Shown here in pieces: positions 12,113 through 19,698 of a DNA stretch of 20,114 nt. Every line of letters starts with the position of its first letter. The first letter of the stretch is position 1. The notes below the pieces were generated by a model that saw only the letters and a list, made by a program, of their open reading frames with translations, was not told where the DNA came from and did not search any database. The translations under genes and the position numbers were made by a program. The DNA is from a virus. The stretch covers positions 1-20,114 of IMG/VR virus record IMGVR_UViG_3300045885_000101; one strand, given 5' to 3'.

Positions 12113-13368
12113 TGGCCACCACCGAAATCGGCGCCCTCATCGTCAGCCTCCGGTCGGAGTCGGCGCAGTTCCGCGCGGAGATGGACCGGGCGCGCACGAC
12201 GATGGTCCGGACGGGGCAGGCGGCCGTCATCACCGGGGATCAGTTCCGCCGGTTCGGCGCCATCGCCGTGCAGACGATCGTCCCCGGCCTGCAGGCCAGT
12301 ACGGAGACGCTGTCGTCGCTGCTGCGGGTCGCCACCCAGGCCGGCGGCAGCATGAAACTTCTCGGCGGCGCCTTGGGCGCCGTGGGCGCGGCGCTCGGCG
12401 CGTTCTCTCTCGGCAACATCATCGCCAACTTCGCGGACCTGCGGCGCGAGGGTCACGGGTTCTTTGAGAGCATGAAGCTGGCTGTCGGGAATACGAAAAG
12501 CTACGAGGAAGGGATCAAGGCGGCCGCCGAGGAGCAAAAGAAGTTCTCGAAGGCGCAGGCCGACAACCGCGCCGTCGTCAACAGTCTCGACAAGGAACTG
12601 GCGACGCTCAACGACGACTACCGCACGCTGGCGCGGCTGGCCGAGCAGGAGCGGCGCGCCCGCATCCAGACGCTCCCGGTCGCCGAGCGGCAGGCGGCCG
12701 AGCTGAAGAGCCAATTGATCACGACGCAGCAGATCCGGCAGGAGGAAGAGAAGCGGGCGCAGGCGGAATTGGAGCGGCAGGCCAAGTTGAAAGAGCAGCG
12801 GGCCGAGGAAGGCGTGAAGGGCACCGAGGCGGCGGCCGCGCTGGGCCTCAGTGAAAGCGGACTGATCCGCGGGCGCGCCGACATCAAGACGTTCACTGAG
12901 GACGTGGCGAAGTTGGCCGTCGAGATCCGCAACATGGCGCAGGAGGGCGTCCCGGCGCGGGACATCTTCACCGAGATTCAGGCCGGCCAGGAGAAGATCG
13001 ACGCCACCATCGCGCGCCTCAAAGTCAAGTTTGCGGACGTGCCCACGATCTTTAACCAGCTCGTGGACATCGAGCGGCAGATCGGCGGCGGCGGGTTTCG
13101 TCAGCACTTGGACGATATCGTCACGGGCGTGCAGAACCTCAGCATCGGGTCGGGGGCCGCGCAGGTCCAGGTGGAGGGCATGTCGCAAGCCTTCGACCGC
13201 GTCCCGGTGGCGATCGGCGCCGCCTCGCAGTCGGTCGTGATCATCACGGGGCAGATGCTGGACCTCGCCAACGCGGTGGCCCAGGCCCGGATTCAACTGA
13301 TGGCGCTCGCGGGCGCGCAAGCGGTGACGGCCAACGCCGGCCCCGCCACGGCCCCGGGGAACTTCTGA
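12112..13368 (+). CDS. Tail tape measure protein (short, 418 aa)
   Basis: The N-terminus, IGALIVSLRSESAQFRAEMD with R-A-R-T-T-M after it, is the standard start of many tape measure proteins. A hydrophobic stretch (LLGGALGAVGAALGAFSL, about 83-100) follows, then a long charged coiled coil (about 135-240, with many Lys/Glu/Gln) and a second helical region with FTEDVAKLAVEIRNMAQEG, ending in a hydrophobic helix. Tape length sets tail length at about 1.5 angstrom per residue (established rule), so the tail should be short, roughly 60 nm. It starts on the stop of the gp10-like gene and ends on the start of the next gene. Confidence 0.87.
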   Translation: MATTEIGALIVSLRSESAQFRAEMDRARTTMVRTGQAAVITGDQFRRFGAIAVQTIVPGLQASTETLSSLLRVATQAGGSMKLLGGALGAVGAALGAFSLGNIIANFADLRREGHGFFESMKLAVGNTKSYEEGIKAAAEEQKKFSKAQADNRAVVNSLDKELATLNDDYRTLARLAEQERRARIQTLPVAERQAAELKSQLITTQQIRQEEEKRAQAELERQAKLKEQRAEEGVKGTEAAAALGLSESGLIRGRADIKTFTEDVAKLAVEIRNMAQEGVPARDIFTEIQAGQEKIDATIARLKVKFADVPTIFNQLVDIERQIGGGGFRQHLDDIVTGVQNLSIGSGAAQVQVEGMSQAFDRVPVAIGAASQSVVIITGQMLDLANAVAQARIQLMALAGAQAVTANAGPATAPGNF

Positions 13369-13814
13369 TGTCCTTCTCCCTCATCGCCTCCGCGCTGCAA
13401 CCGCTCGGCTACGCGACCGGGCGGGCCACGCAGGCCATGCTCCAGGCGTCCGTCACCTGGGGGGAGATGGCGCTGCGGGCGCAGAGTCGGACGGATCCCG
13501 CCGAGGCGCGGGTCGGCGTCCAGAACGCGACGGAGGCGGAGGTCCAACGGCGGGTGTTTGCCAGGCCCCTGTCGGGCGTTGGGGTGCAGAACGCCACCGA
13601 GGCGGAGATTCAGCGGCGCCTGTTCTCGCGGCCCATGTCAGGGGTCGGGGTCCAGAGCGCGGCCGAGGCGCGAGCGTTTGTCGTCCAGCAACTGATGGTT
13701 GAGTGGCCCCGGGGCGTCGGCACCATGAGCCGCGCCGAACAAGCCATCTATCTACGCCTCGCGACGGTGTACGTCATGCTGCCGCCGCCGCCGCGTGGCG
13801 CGGGGAGTCTCTAA
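13368..13814 (+). CDS. Hypothetical tail-region protein with 22-residue repeats (148 aa)
   Basis: ATG 13368 overlaps the tape measure stop. After a helical N-terminus come tandem repeats of VGVQNATEAEVQRRVFARPL type: residues 49-70 and 71-92 are nearly identical, and 93-110 begin a third, decayed copy. The C-terminus is helical and ends in a Pro-rich run. I do not recognise the family. Repeats in a tail gene suggest a modular or oligomeric structural part, but the role is open. It overlaps the next gene as TAATG. Confidence 0.6.
   Translation: MSFSLIASALQPLGYATGRATQAMLQASVTWGEMALRAQSRTDPAEARVGVQNATEAEVQRRVFARPLSGVGVQNATEAEIQRRLFSRPMSGVGVQSAAEARAFVVQQLMVEWPRGVGTMSRAEQAIYLRLATVYVMLPPPPRGAGSL
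13512..13697 (+). repeat. Tandem 66-base coding repeat, two full copies and a partial third
   Basis: Units at 13512-13577 and 13578-13643 each encode VGVQNATEAE-x-QRR-x-F-x-RP-x-SG. A third unit starts at 13644 with VGVQSAAEA and then diverges. The period is exactly 66 bases, keeping frame. DNA changes are mostly at third codon positions, so the copies are old and selected as protein. Confidence 0.75.
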
Positions 13815-13999
13815 TGCTCCATCTCGTCGCCGCCGCCATGAACGCCCTGGCCGATGCGACCGAGCGCCTGCAGGCGGCGCAGATCACCGTCAAGGTTGAA
13901 GGCGCCGACGCCGACCGGCGGGAGTCCATTCTGCGGAACCAGAACGATGGCGAACTGGACGCGCTGGCCCGCAAGCTCAAGCCGCGCCTGGGGCTCTAG
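13814..13999 (+). CDS. Small helical protein (61 aa)
   Basis: Starts at ATG 13814 on the stop of the previous gene and ends on the GTG of the next. One long helix (NALADATERLQAAQITVKVE with a GADADRRESILRNQNDGELD second half) makes up most of it. It resembles short phage proteins of tail regions, without a clear family. Stop-start overlaps at both ends support real translation. Confidence 0.58.
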   Translation: MLHLVAAAMNALADATERLQAAQITVKVEGADADRRESILRNQNDGELDALARKLKPRLGL

Positions 14000-14745
14000 T
14001 GGGCTGGACGATCTTCGCCAGCAACCTCCTCGAGTCGGCGACGGTCAGCGTGTCGCCAGCCGCGGCGGCTGGCCAGCCGATCACCCGGTTGTATGACCGG
14101 GATCGGTCCTTCCAGTACGTCGGCGGCAGCGCGGCGCAGACGGACATTGACATTGACCTCGGCAGCGCCGTGGCGGTGACGCATCTGGCGCTGCTGAACC
14201 ACACGATTACCGGCGTGACGGTCTCGATTCGCGCCGACTCGAGCAGCCCGGCCACCACCGAGCGCGCGACGCTGGCGGCCACCGGGGCCGATGCCATCGT
14301 CGCCGTCAGCCAGACCTTCCGCCACTGGCGCATCCGCATCCCGGCGATGGCCAGCGCGCCGCAGATCGGCGAGTTGATGCTGGGCGTGCCGCGGTCGATC
14401 ACGCAAAACCCGACCCTCGAGGGCGCCGCGCGCATCCGTCGGCCCAACGTCCGCATTGATGAGTCTGTCGGGCGGTATCCCTGGGGCACGAAGCTCGGGC
14501 CGACGGTGACCGTGCTCGTCCCGAAGTGGAACTGGATCGACGCCACCGACTTGGCCGCCCTGTCGAGTGCGGCGACCGATGCCTCCGAGGGCGCCAAGCC
14601 GGTGCTGCTCCAGGACGAGTTGAGCGTCATCCGCTGGATGTCCTGGCGGGTGGCCGAGTTCGTGCCAGTGCCGGTGTCGAAGGCCTCGGGGGAGTGGGTC
14701 TACGCGCTCGAGGACATCGGCGAGTTCGTCGAGGTCCCGGCGTGA
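13999..14745 (+). CDS. Minor tail protein with discoidin-like domain (248 aa)
   Basis: GTG 13999 overlaps the previous TAG. The first 130 residues resemble a discoidin/carbohydrate-binding-like beta sandwich often seen in phage tail proteins: a Y-D-R-D-R-S-F-Q-Y segment, then TDIDIDLGSAVAVTHLALLN with HTITG, then a W-R-I-R-I strand. The second half (RPNVRIDESVGRYPWGTKLG, then VPKWNWIDATDLAALSS and a final strand-rich end) may be a tail-specific part. Position between the tape measure and the hub suggests a distal-tail role. This is structural inference, not family proof. Confidence 0.65.
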   Translation: MGWTIFASNLLESATVSVSPAAAAGQPITRLYDRDRSFQYVGGSAAQTDIDIDLGSAVAVTHLALLNHTITGVTVSIRADSSSPATTERATLAATGADAIVAVSQTFRHWRIRIPAMASAPQIGELMLGVPRSITQNPTLEGAARIRRPNVRIDESVGRYPWGTKLGPTVTVLVPKWNWIDATDLAALSSAATDASEGAKPVLLQDELSVIRWMSWRVAEFVPVPVSKASGEWVYALEDIGEFVEVPA

Positions 14746-14826
14746 GTGTGGCGTGCCGCGACGGATTCCGCCGCCGCTCTAACGGGCCACGCCAGCCCGG
14801 GCCAGATGTCACGCCAGTGACTCATC

Positions 14827-14890
14827 CGCGGAGTCGAACCGCGCCTCTATACGCTGCCCAGCCTCGGCCAGCGATCCGGAGTCGAACCGG
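14827..14890 (-). repeat. Twin tRNA T-arm-like hairpins in the gap before the tail hub gene
   Basis: The gap 14746-14914 has no good gene. On the minus strand it holds CGCGG-TTCGACT-CCGCG (14843-14827) and CCGG-TTCGACT-CCGG (14890-14876), both matching the tRNA T-arm consensus GGTTCGAxTCC with identical seven-base loops, 48 bases apart. A TGGCCGAG segment like a D-arm lies between. No anticodon arm or matching 5' acceptor strand was found, so these are at best tRNA relics or mimics. A frame running through here is low quality. Confidence 0.5.
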
Positions 14891-14914
14891 CACCAGCGAT
14901 GGGCGGATACTAGC

Positions 14915-17911
14915 ATGAGAACGCTGACCGCCCCCGCCACGCTGGTCACCGAGCGGCCCTACGCCGCGCCGGTCCTGCTGATCACCATGACCACGACCAG
15001 CGGCGCGGTCTTCCGTCTCAGCGACTACCCGCGCGTGATCGGGGGCGTGGAGTACGCCGGCCTGATTCAGAACCCCGAGGATCTGGTCGAGCAGATCAAC
15101 GACTTCGATGGCGGGGGCACCCCCGCGACGGCGCGGCTGGTCCTCTTCAACACGATGCCCATCGGCGGCAAGCCGCGGTTCTCGGATCTCATCCAGACGC
15201 CGCGGAATCAGACCGGCACCTATGACTTCCAGGCGGCGCGGGTCGACATTGACCGCGTCGAGTCGGGCCACGCGCTGGCCGATGCCGTCCGGTTGCAGTC
15301 CTTCTACCTCGAGGCCCCGACGGACATCGGGAGCGCGCTGATCACGCTGCAGATGAGCGACCTGGCCAACAAGATCGAAGACGCGATGGCGATCACGAAG
15401 ATCAATCGGGCACTGTTCCCCGCCTGTCCCGCCGACGCCATCGAGACGGAGATCCGCCGCCCCTTCGGGACCCTCAAGAACGTCACGGCGGTGCCGATCC
15501 AGGATGGGGCGGTGGGCGCGCTGAACGGGGACCATACCGACACGGTCACGACGCTCACCCTGCAGGACGCCGCCGACTTCCCAACGAGCGGGACGGCGCT
15601 GATCGACGAGGAGTTCGTGACGTGGAACGGCAAGGCCGGGACCACGCAGCTCCTGAACGTCTCCCGGGGCGCCCAGAGCAGCACCGCCGCTGACCACGCG
15701 GACGGGGCCGACGTGATGCACACCCGGACGGACGCCTACATCTTCGTCGTGGGCGAGGGCGTCGGGACCGCGCAGCCGATTACGGCGATGACGAATGTCC
15801 GCGTGAACGGCCGCCCGGCCCGCACGTCCCCGACGGTGACGGCGGCGGATCTCACGCTGGTGCCCAACAAGAGCTTCGGGACGATCAAGTTCACGCCCTC
15901 GGACCTCGTCGACTTCCACACGCTCCCGCTGGGGCTCGAGGAGGTGCTGACCCCGGCGACGCTGTCGATCACGGGCGACGGCTCCACCAACCAGACGGCC
16001 AACCGGACGATCACCCCGGCCGCCGGGACGGCCGAGGTCGCCAAGAAGACGCGCCGCACGGTGGCGTGGACGGTGTCGACCACGACGGCGTTCACGAATA
16101 CGAACACCTGGGCCGTGGCCCGCTATCTCGTCTCGAAGGGGCCGGGCTCGTCGGTGCCGCTGGCCTCCGGGACGGGCGAGGCCGGCAACACCACCGGCTT
16201 CGAGTCCAGCGGCTCGCACACCATCGAGTATGAGGACGACGGGCCGGAGATCTTCGCCTTCAACTCGCTGCTGGGCTCGGCGCGGGTGATCACCTGCGTC
16301 TTCAACGAGTACACCGTCACGCACGAGAGCACCGACACGGGGACCGGCGGGACAGCCGGGCGGGTGATCGGTGAGGTGACGTGCGACGTGCAGGGGATTC
16401 AGGACGACAGCAGCGGGACGTTCAGCGGGACGGCCTCGGCGCTGCTCGAGAACCCGACCGATATCGTCAACTGCATCCTCCAGTCCCTGTATGGCGTGGA
16501 GGCGGGGGACATTGATGGGACATGGGCCATCACGCGGGCGCTCCACGCCAGCGCCGCGTACAAGTGGGCGATGCTCCTCGGGTTCAAACAGTTCAGCGAG
16601 TTTCGCCGGCTGGCGAGCGAGCAGGCCCGCGCGCGGCTGGTCCTGTCCAGCGGCTCCGTCGGCTTCCGCTTTCGCAGTTACCGGCCGACCGCGGATCTGA
16701 CCTTCGAGTACGACCCGGAGAGTGGCCGGACCGGCGTGGCCCAGGAGGTCGCGATCAAGCTCACCTCGCCGACCGAGCGCCTGCGGGGCCTCACGGCCCG
16801 CTATGGCTACGACGACCAGGCCGGCGAGTTCCGCTTCAGCCTCACGCAGGGCGACCCGTCCGCGGCGAACGCCACGCCGCCGATGGATCTGACGTTCGTC
16901 AACGATGCCGCGACGGCGCGCGACCTCTGCGCCTACTGGTTCGGCCTGCGCCGCCGGCCGCGCTTCGCCATCGAGGCCACGGCCTGGCACAACGCCCTGG
17001 CCTTGGAGCAGGGCGACCACATCGCCATCGCCGGCCATCCGGTGCTCGAGGCCCACGGCGCCGACGCGCTCATCTTCGCCGTGCAGCGCAAGACGGACCG
17101 GGGCGGCCAGGGCGGCCTCGGGCAGATCGCGCTCGGCGGCCTGGAGGACACCATCGAGGGCGACATCGGCGCGGAGGACGAGGATATGTGGGGCTCGCGG
17201 GGACTGCTGGCGAAGAACAACGCGGCGACGCCGAACACGCAGCTCGACGTGACGGCCGCGGCCGTCATGCTCCGCAAGAGCGATAACACCACCGTCGTGC
17301 GGCACAACCCTGGGAGCTTGACGTGCAACGTGTCGACGGCTGGGCCCGCCGCCAACGGGCGCGATCAGGCCGGCGCCTTCTCCGCGAGCTCGTGGGTGCA
17401 TTTCTACTGGGTGTGGGACCCGACGAATGGCATCCTCGCGACGCTCGCCTCCACCGTGGCGCCGCCGACGGGCCCGACCCTGCCGACGAACTTCACGCAC
17501 TGGTGTTACATCGGCGCGGTCTACTTCAACGCTTCCAGCCAGCTCGTGCGGACCACCATCGCCGGCTCCGTCGCCAACCGAACCAACGTGGAGGCGGTGG
17601 CGGCCGCTGTCACCGTCAACACCGAGCAGTCCCTAGACGGCAGCGCGATCTGGCCACCCAATGCCACGCGGGTCGGCGGCGGGTGGACGGTCAACCTCAA
17701 CGTCTTGAGCGACTCGGCCGAGCTGCGACCCGAGAGTGGGATCGACAGCGGCCTGCGCCTCGAGGCCACGGGCGCCTCGTCCACGGGCATCGGCGGCCCG
17801 TTCCAGGTCAACGTGACAGGGCAGACGCTTTGGTACATCCAGAGCGCGAACGCCTCGCGCGTCTGGCGCCTGGAGATCTCCGAATACTGGCTGCCCAATG
17901 GCGCAATTTGA
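14915..17911 (+). CDS. Tail hub / tip protein with C-terminal adhesin-like domain (998 aa)
   Basis: The largest gene in the window. Residues 1-190 look like a tail base domain (LRLSDYPRVI-like strands and QMSDLANKIED). About 190-275 is a small insert with NVSRGAQSSTAADHADGADV, a motif repeated in many tail tip proteins. Near 672-720, CAYWFGLRRRPRFAIEATAW, then LEQGDHIAIAGHP, is the hub pattern of gpJ-like and gene-transfer-agent tip proteins. From about 760 to the end comes a Ser/Thr/Asn-rich beta region with AFSASSWVHFYWVWDPTNG and THWCYIGAVYFNASSQLV, resembling receptor-binding fibre domains. It probably forms the tail tip and touches the host. No strong ribosome site precedes ATG 14915. 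Confidence 0.8.
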   Translation: MRTLTAPATLVTERPYAAPVLLITMTTTSGAVFRLSDYPRVIGGVEYAGLIQNPEDLVEQINDFDGGGTPATARLVLFNTMPIGGKPRFSDLIQTPRNQTGTYDFQAARVDIDRVESGHALADAVRLQSFYLEAPTDIGSALITLQMSDLANKIEDAMAITKINRALFPACPADAIETEIRRPFGTLKNVTAVPIQDGAVGALNGDHTDTVTTLTLQDAADFPTSGTALIDEEFVTWNGKAGTTQLLNVSRGAQSSTAADHADGADVMHTRTDAYIFVVGEGVGTAQPITAMTNVRVNGRPARTSPTVTAADLTLVPNKSFGTIKFTPSDLVDFHTLPLGLEEVLTPATLSITGDGSTNQTANRTITPAAGTAEVAKKTRRTVAWTVSTTTAFTNTNTWAVARYLVSKGPGSSVPLASGTGEAGNTTGFESSGSHTIEYEDDGPEIFAFNSLLGSARVITCVFNEYTVTHESTDTGTGGTAGRVIGEVTCDVQGIQDDSSGTFSGTASALLENPTDIVNCILQSLYGVEAGDIDGTWAITRALHASAAYKWAMLLGFKQFSEFRRLASEQARARLVLSSGSVGFRFRSYRPTADLTFEYDPESGRTGVAQEVAIKLTSPTERLRGLTARYGYDDQAGEFRFSLTQGDPSAANATPPMDLTFVNDAATARDLCAYWFGLRRRPRFAIEATAWHNALALEQGDHIAIAGHPVLEAHGADALIFAVQRKTDRGGQGGLGQIALGGLEDTIEGDIGAEDEDMWGSRGLLAKNNAATPNTQLDVTAAAVMLRKSDNTTVVRHNPGSLTCNVSTAGPAANGRDQAGAFSASSWVHFYWVWDPTNGILATLASTVAPPTGPTLPTNFTHWCYIGAVYFNASSQLVRTTIAGSVANRTNVEAVAAAVTVNTEQSLDGSAIWPPNATRVGGGWTVNLNVLSDSAELRPESGIDSGLRLEATGASSTGIGGPFQVNVTGQTLWYIQSANASRVWRLEISEYWLPNGAI

Positions 17912-18110
17912 AATCCGCGCAGGCGCGACGCCGATCCAGGTCCGCTGCAGCGGGTGCCATAGCCGGCTGTTCGATTACGTGTCGGAGGGCGGTGTCGCCG
18001 TGATCACCGTCAAGCATTGCGGTCGAGATGCGGTCGTGACGATCGCGCTCGACTCTCACCCGGAGCGGCCTGTCGCGCGCCTCACCCCAGAGCGGCCAGT
18101 AGCGCGCTGA
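17898..18110 (+). CDS. Com-like small zinc-ribbon protein (70 aa)
   Basis: ATG 17898 lies inside the end of the hub gene. The core, I-Q-V-R-C-S-G-C-H-S-R-L-F-D-Y, then a TVKHCGRD segment, resembles Mu Com and related phage zinc-ribbon proteins (IRCxxCxxLL...IKCxRC), but the second Cys pair is replaced by H40-C41, so metal binding may be altered. Com activates translation of mom mRNA in Mu (family knowledge); no mom-like gene is seen here. The end carries a doubled PERPVAR motif encoded by a near-direct DNA repeat. Confidence 0.65.
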   Translation: MAQFEIRAGATPIQVRCSGCHSRLFDYVSEGGVAVITVKHCGRDAVVTIALDSHPERPVARLTPERPVAR

Positions 18111-18126
18111 GAAGAGAGGGCGAGCC

Positions 18127-18576
18127 ATGGCGAAGTATTCGGTGGAGATGAACCGCACCGCGTCCACGTCGTTCAGCGTCGGCAACATCACGGCGGACGC
18201 CACCCGTCCTCGTCGCTCCAAGCTCTACGACATCACGATGGGCTCCGAGGCGGCCCCCGCGGACAACGTGTTCCTGTGGACCGTCCAGCGCTGCACGACG
18301 GCCGGCACGGCAACCGGCGTCACCCCCTCCCCTCTGGACCCGGCCGACGCGGCGACGGAAACGGACGCCGCCGAGAACCATACGGGAGACCCGACCTACA
18401 CCTCCGGCGCCGTCATGCTGTCCATCCCGCTCAACCAGCGCGCGAGCTATCGCTGGGTCGCGGCGCCCGGCGGCGAGCTGGTGATCCCGGCGACGGCGGC
18501 CAACGGGCTCGGGGTCCGCACCCTCACCTCGACGGCCGTGGCGGTCACGGCCACGATTCATTTCGACGAGCAGTAA
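18127..18576 (+). CDS. Conserved phage protein, probable virion component (149 aa)
   Basis: AGAGAGGGCGAG precedes ATG 18127. The 149 residues are beta-rich and Thr/Ala-rich without Cys clusters: FSVGNITADATRPRRSKLYD, I-T-M-G-S-E-A-A-P-A-D-N, a V-F-L-W-T-V-Q-R-C strand, S-P-L-D-P-A-D, then LNQRASYRWVAAPGGELVIP. Proteins of this form recur beside tail tip genes and behave like small structural or decoration proteins, though the exact role is not established. A repeat-free, soluble structural protein is the best reading. Confidence 0.62.
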   Translation: MAKYSVEMNRTASTSFSVGNITADATRPRRSKLYDITMGSEAAPADNVFLWTVQRCTTAGTATGVTPSPLDPADAATETDAAENHTGDPTYTSGAVMLSIPLNQRASYRWVAAPGGELVIPATAANGLGVRTLTSTAVAVTATIHFDEQ

Positions 18577-18585
18577 GGAGGCATC

Positions 18586-19002
18586 ATGGAGCACGCGGGG
18601 CGGCTATATCTCCGTTCGGACGGGGCCGTGGTCGACGAACTTGAGAGGGTCATCGCCGAGCCACGTCAACCCCGTCCGGACGCCCCGCTGTTCGTCCACC
18701 CGGGCTCGGCACGCGGCCGGGACTTCATGATGCACGGCTGGCACTTTTACCACCTCGCGGACGGTGGGGTGGTCATGGAGCGCGAAAAGCAGACCAAGGA
18801 TATGGACGGCGTCATCCGCGCGCACGTCACGGCGAGCCAGACCTTTTCAGCAGCGGAGTGGGAGGCCTTCACGCAGGTCTTTGTCTTGGCCCCCGGGGAG
18901 CCCGAAAAACTCTGCGGCGCCACGTCGCCCGATCCGCGGTACCTCTGCGTGGCCCCGGCGGATCATCTGGAAGGCAAGCACGAATGGCGGGAGCGCGCCT
19001 GA
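18586..19002 (+). CDS. Hypothetical protein with C-C-H-H knuckle at the C-terminus (138 aa)
   Basis: A perfect AAGGAGG (18575-18581) precedes ATG 18586. The first 100 residues are unassigned, with a GWHFYHLADGGVVMERE segment. The end has C110-x10-C121-x5-H127-x4-H132 in PRYLCVAPADHLEGKHEWRE, the C...C..P..H..G.H.W pattern known from many small actinobacterial and phage proteins. The minus-strand gene at 3298-3504 has the same arrangement (C-x8-C-x5-H-x3-H). Metal binding is likely, the function unknown. The stop overlaps the next ATG. Confidence 0.65.
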   Translation: MEHAGRLYLRSDGAVVDELERVIAEPRQPRPDAPLFVHPGSARGRDFMMHGWHFYHLADGGVVMEREKQTKDMDGVIRAHVTASQTFSAAEWEAFTQVFVLAPGEPEKLCGATSPDPRYLCVAPADHLEGKHEWRERA

Positions 19003-19202
19003 TGGTGGACCTCGTCGCGTGCGAGAGCTGCGCCTATTTCAAACCCATGCAGGCCGACGCCCCGGCCCTGATGCAAAAGCTCGGCGAGTGTCACCGCTTC
19101 CCACCGACGCTTCCAGGGCCGAGCGCGTGGCCCCAGGTCCTGACCAACGAATGGTGCAATGAGTATTCGCGGGTCTGGCGCAACCAGGGAGGCAAGCGAT
19201 GA
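19002..19202 (+). CDS. Small four-Cys phage protein (66 aa)
   Basis: Begins at ATG 19002, overlapping the previous stop; an in-frame ATG at 18984 would add six residues. Cys at 7, 10, 30 and 52 lie in a well-known order: CESCAYFKP, then G-E-C-H-R-F-P-P-T, then WPQVLTNEWCNEY. Small proteins of this form (CxxC, GxCxxxPP, W-P-x-x, D/E-W-C-x-E-F) are widespread in phages and bacteria and probably bind a metal or iron-sulfur cluster. No precise role. It overlaps the next gene as ATGA. Confidence 0.72.
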   Translation: MVDLVACESCAYFKPMQADAPALMQKLGECHRFPPTLPGPSAWPQVLTNEWCNEYSRVWRNQGGKR

Positions 19203-19483
19203 GACGCCCACAAGGCCAGGCCACGATCTTCTCCCCCGACGGGATCATCGAGCGCGATACGTTCACCTGCCACCATTGCCAGAAGGTGGTCACGGTGAAG
19301 CCGCTGCAGGACCCGTCCGCCATCGAGTACGGGGGGACCTGTAAGGGCTGCATGCGATTCATCTGCGCACCCTGCGTCGGCGCGATGACGACGCTCGGCA
19401 AGTGCATCCCGTTCGAGAAGCGGCTGGAGGCCTACGAGCGCGGGCGCGCGTTCGCTGAGGCCGTGGGGGTGGTGCTGCGATGA
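19199..19483 (+). CDS. Small Cys-rich zinc-binding-like protein (94 aa)
   Basis: ATG 19199 overlaps the previous stop. Seven Cys: C24 and C27, C48 and C51, C56 and C59, and C69, in FTCHHCQKVV, YGGTCKGCMRFICAPC and GKC. This is enough for one or two zinc sites. The N-terminus (QATIFSPDGIIERDTFTC) and helical end EKRLEAYERGRAFAEAVG are typical of a small family seen in phage tail/lysis regions. A nucleic-acid-binding or structural role is possible. Confidence 0.72.
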   Translation: MRRPQGQATIFSPDGIIERDTFTCHHCQKVVTVKPLQDPSAIEYGGTCKGCMRFICAPCVGAMTTLGKCIPFEKRLEAYERGRAFAEAVGVVLR

Positions 19484-19515
19484 TGGCCGGTGCCGTCGCG
19501 GGGCCCGGGCGTTGA

Positions 19516-19698
19516 GTGGCCGGCGATACCTCCCTGCTCCTGCGGGCCGCCCTGTCCCTGGCCGTGACGGTGATCATTCTGCTCATCGGGGCGTGGGCGG
19601 TCGATCTCAACCGACGCGTGGAATCACTGGCCGAGCGGGTCCGGATCATCGAACGGCACGCGGCGCGGGAGGACTGCCGGTGGCCGCCGCATCAGTGA
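19516..19698 (+). CDS. Small one-TM membrane protein (60 aa)
   Basis: GTG 19516 opens a 60-residue protein with one clear membrane helix (LLLRAALSLAVTVIILLIGA, about residues 7-26, then W-A-V-D-L) and a charged coiled segment (NRRVESLAERVRIIERHAAR). This outline (N-terminal TM plus short coiled coil) is common in phage lysis-region proteins such as holin-like or spanin-like components, but no endolysin is in view. The ribosome site is weak. The stop overlaps the next gene as GTGA. Confidence 0.58.
   Translation: MAGDTSLLLRAALSLAVTVIILLIGAWAVDLNRRVESLAERVRIIERHAAREDCRWPPHQ

Noticed and set aside
14820-14910. A complete tRNA gene on the minus strand
   Set aside because: T-arm and D-arm-like pieces exist, but no matching acceptor strand or anticodon arm could be drawn, and the two T-arms are too close together.
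14742-14918. Plus-strand frame through the gap before the hub gene
   Set aside because: It reads through the tRNA T-arm-like sequences with an Arg/Pro-rich product and no ribosome site. I treat it as non-coding.
14822-17500. 892-codon minus-strand frame opposite the tail hub gene
   Set aside because: A shadow of a GC-rich gene: very Arg/Gly-rich, with no ribosome site or domain. The plus-strand protein has clear tail motifs.
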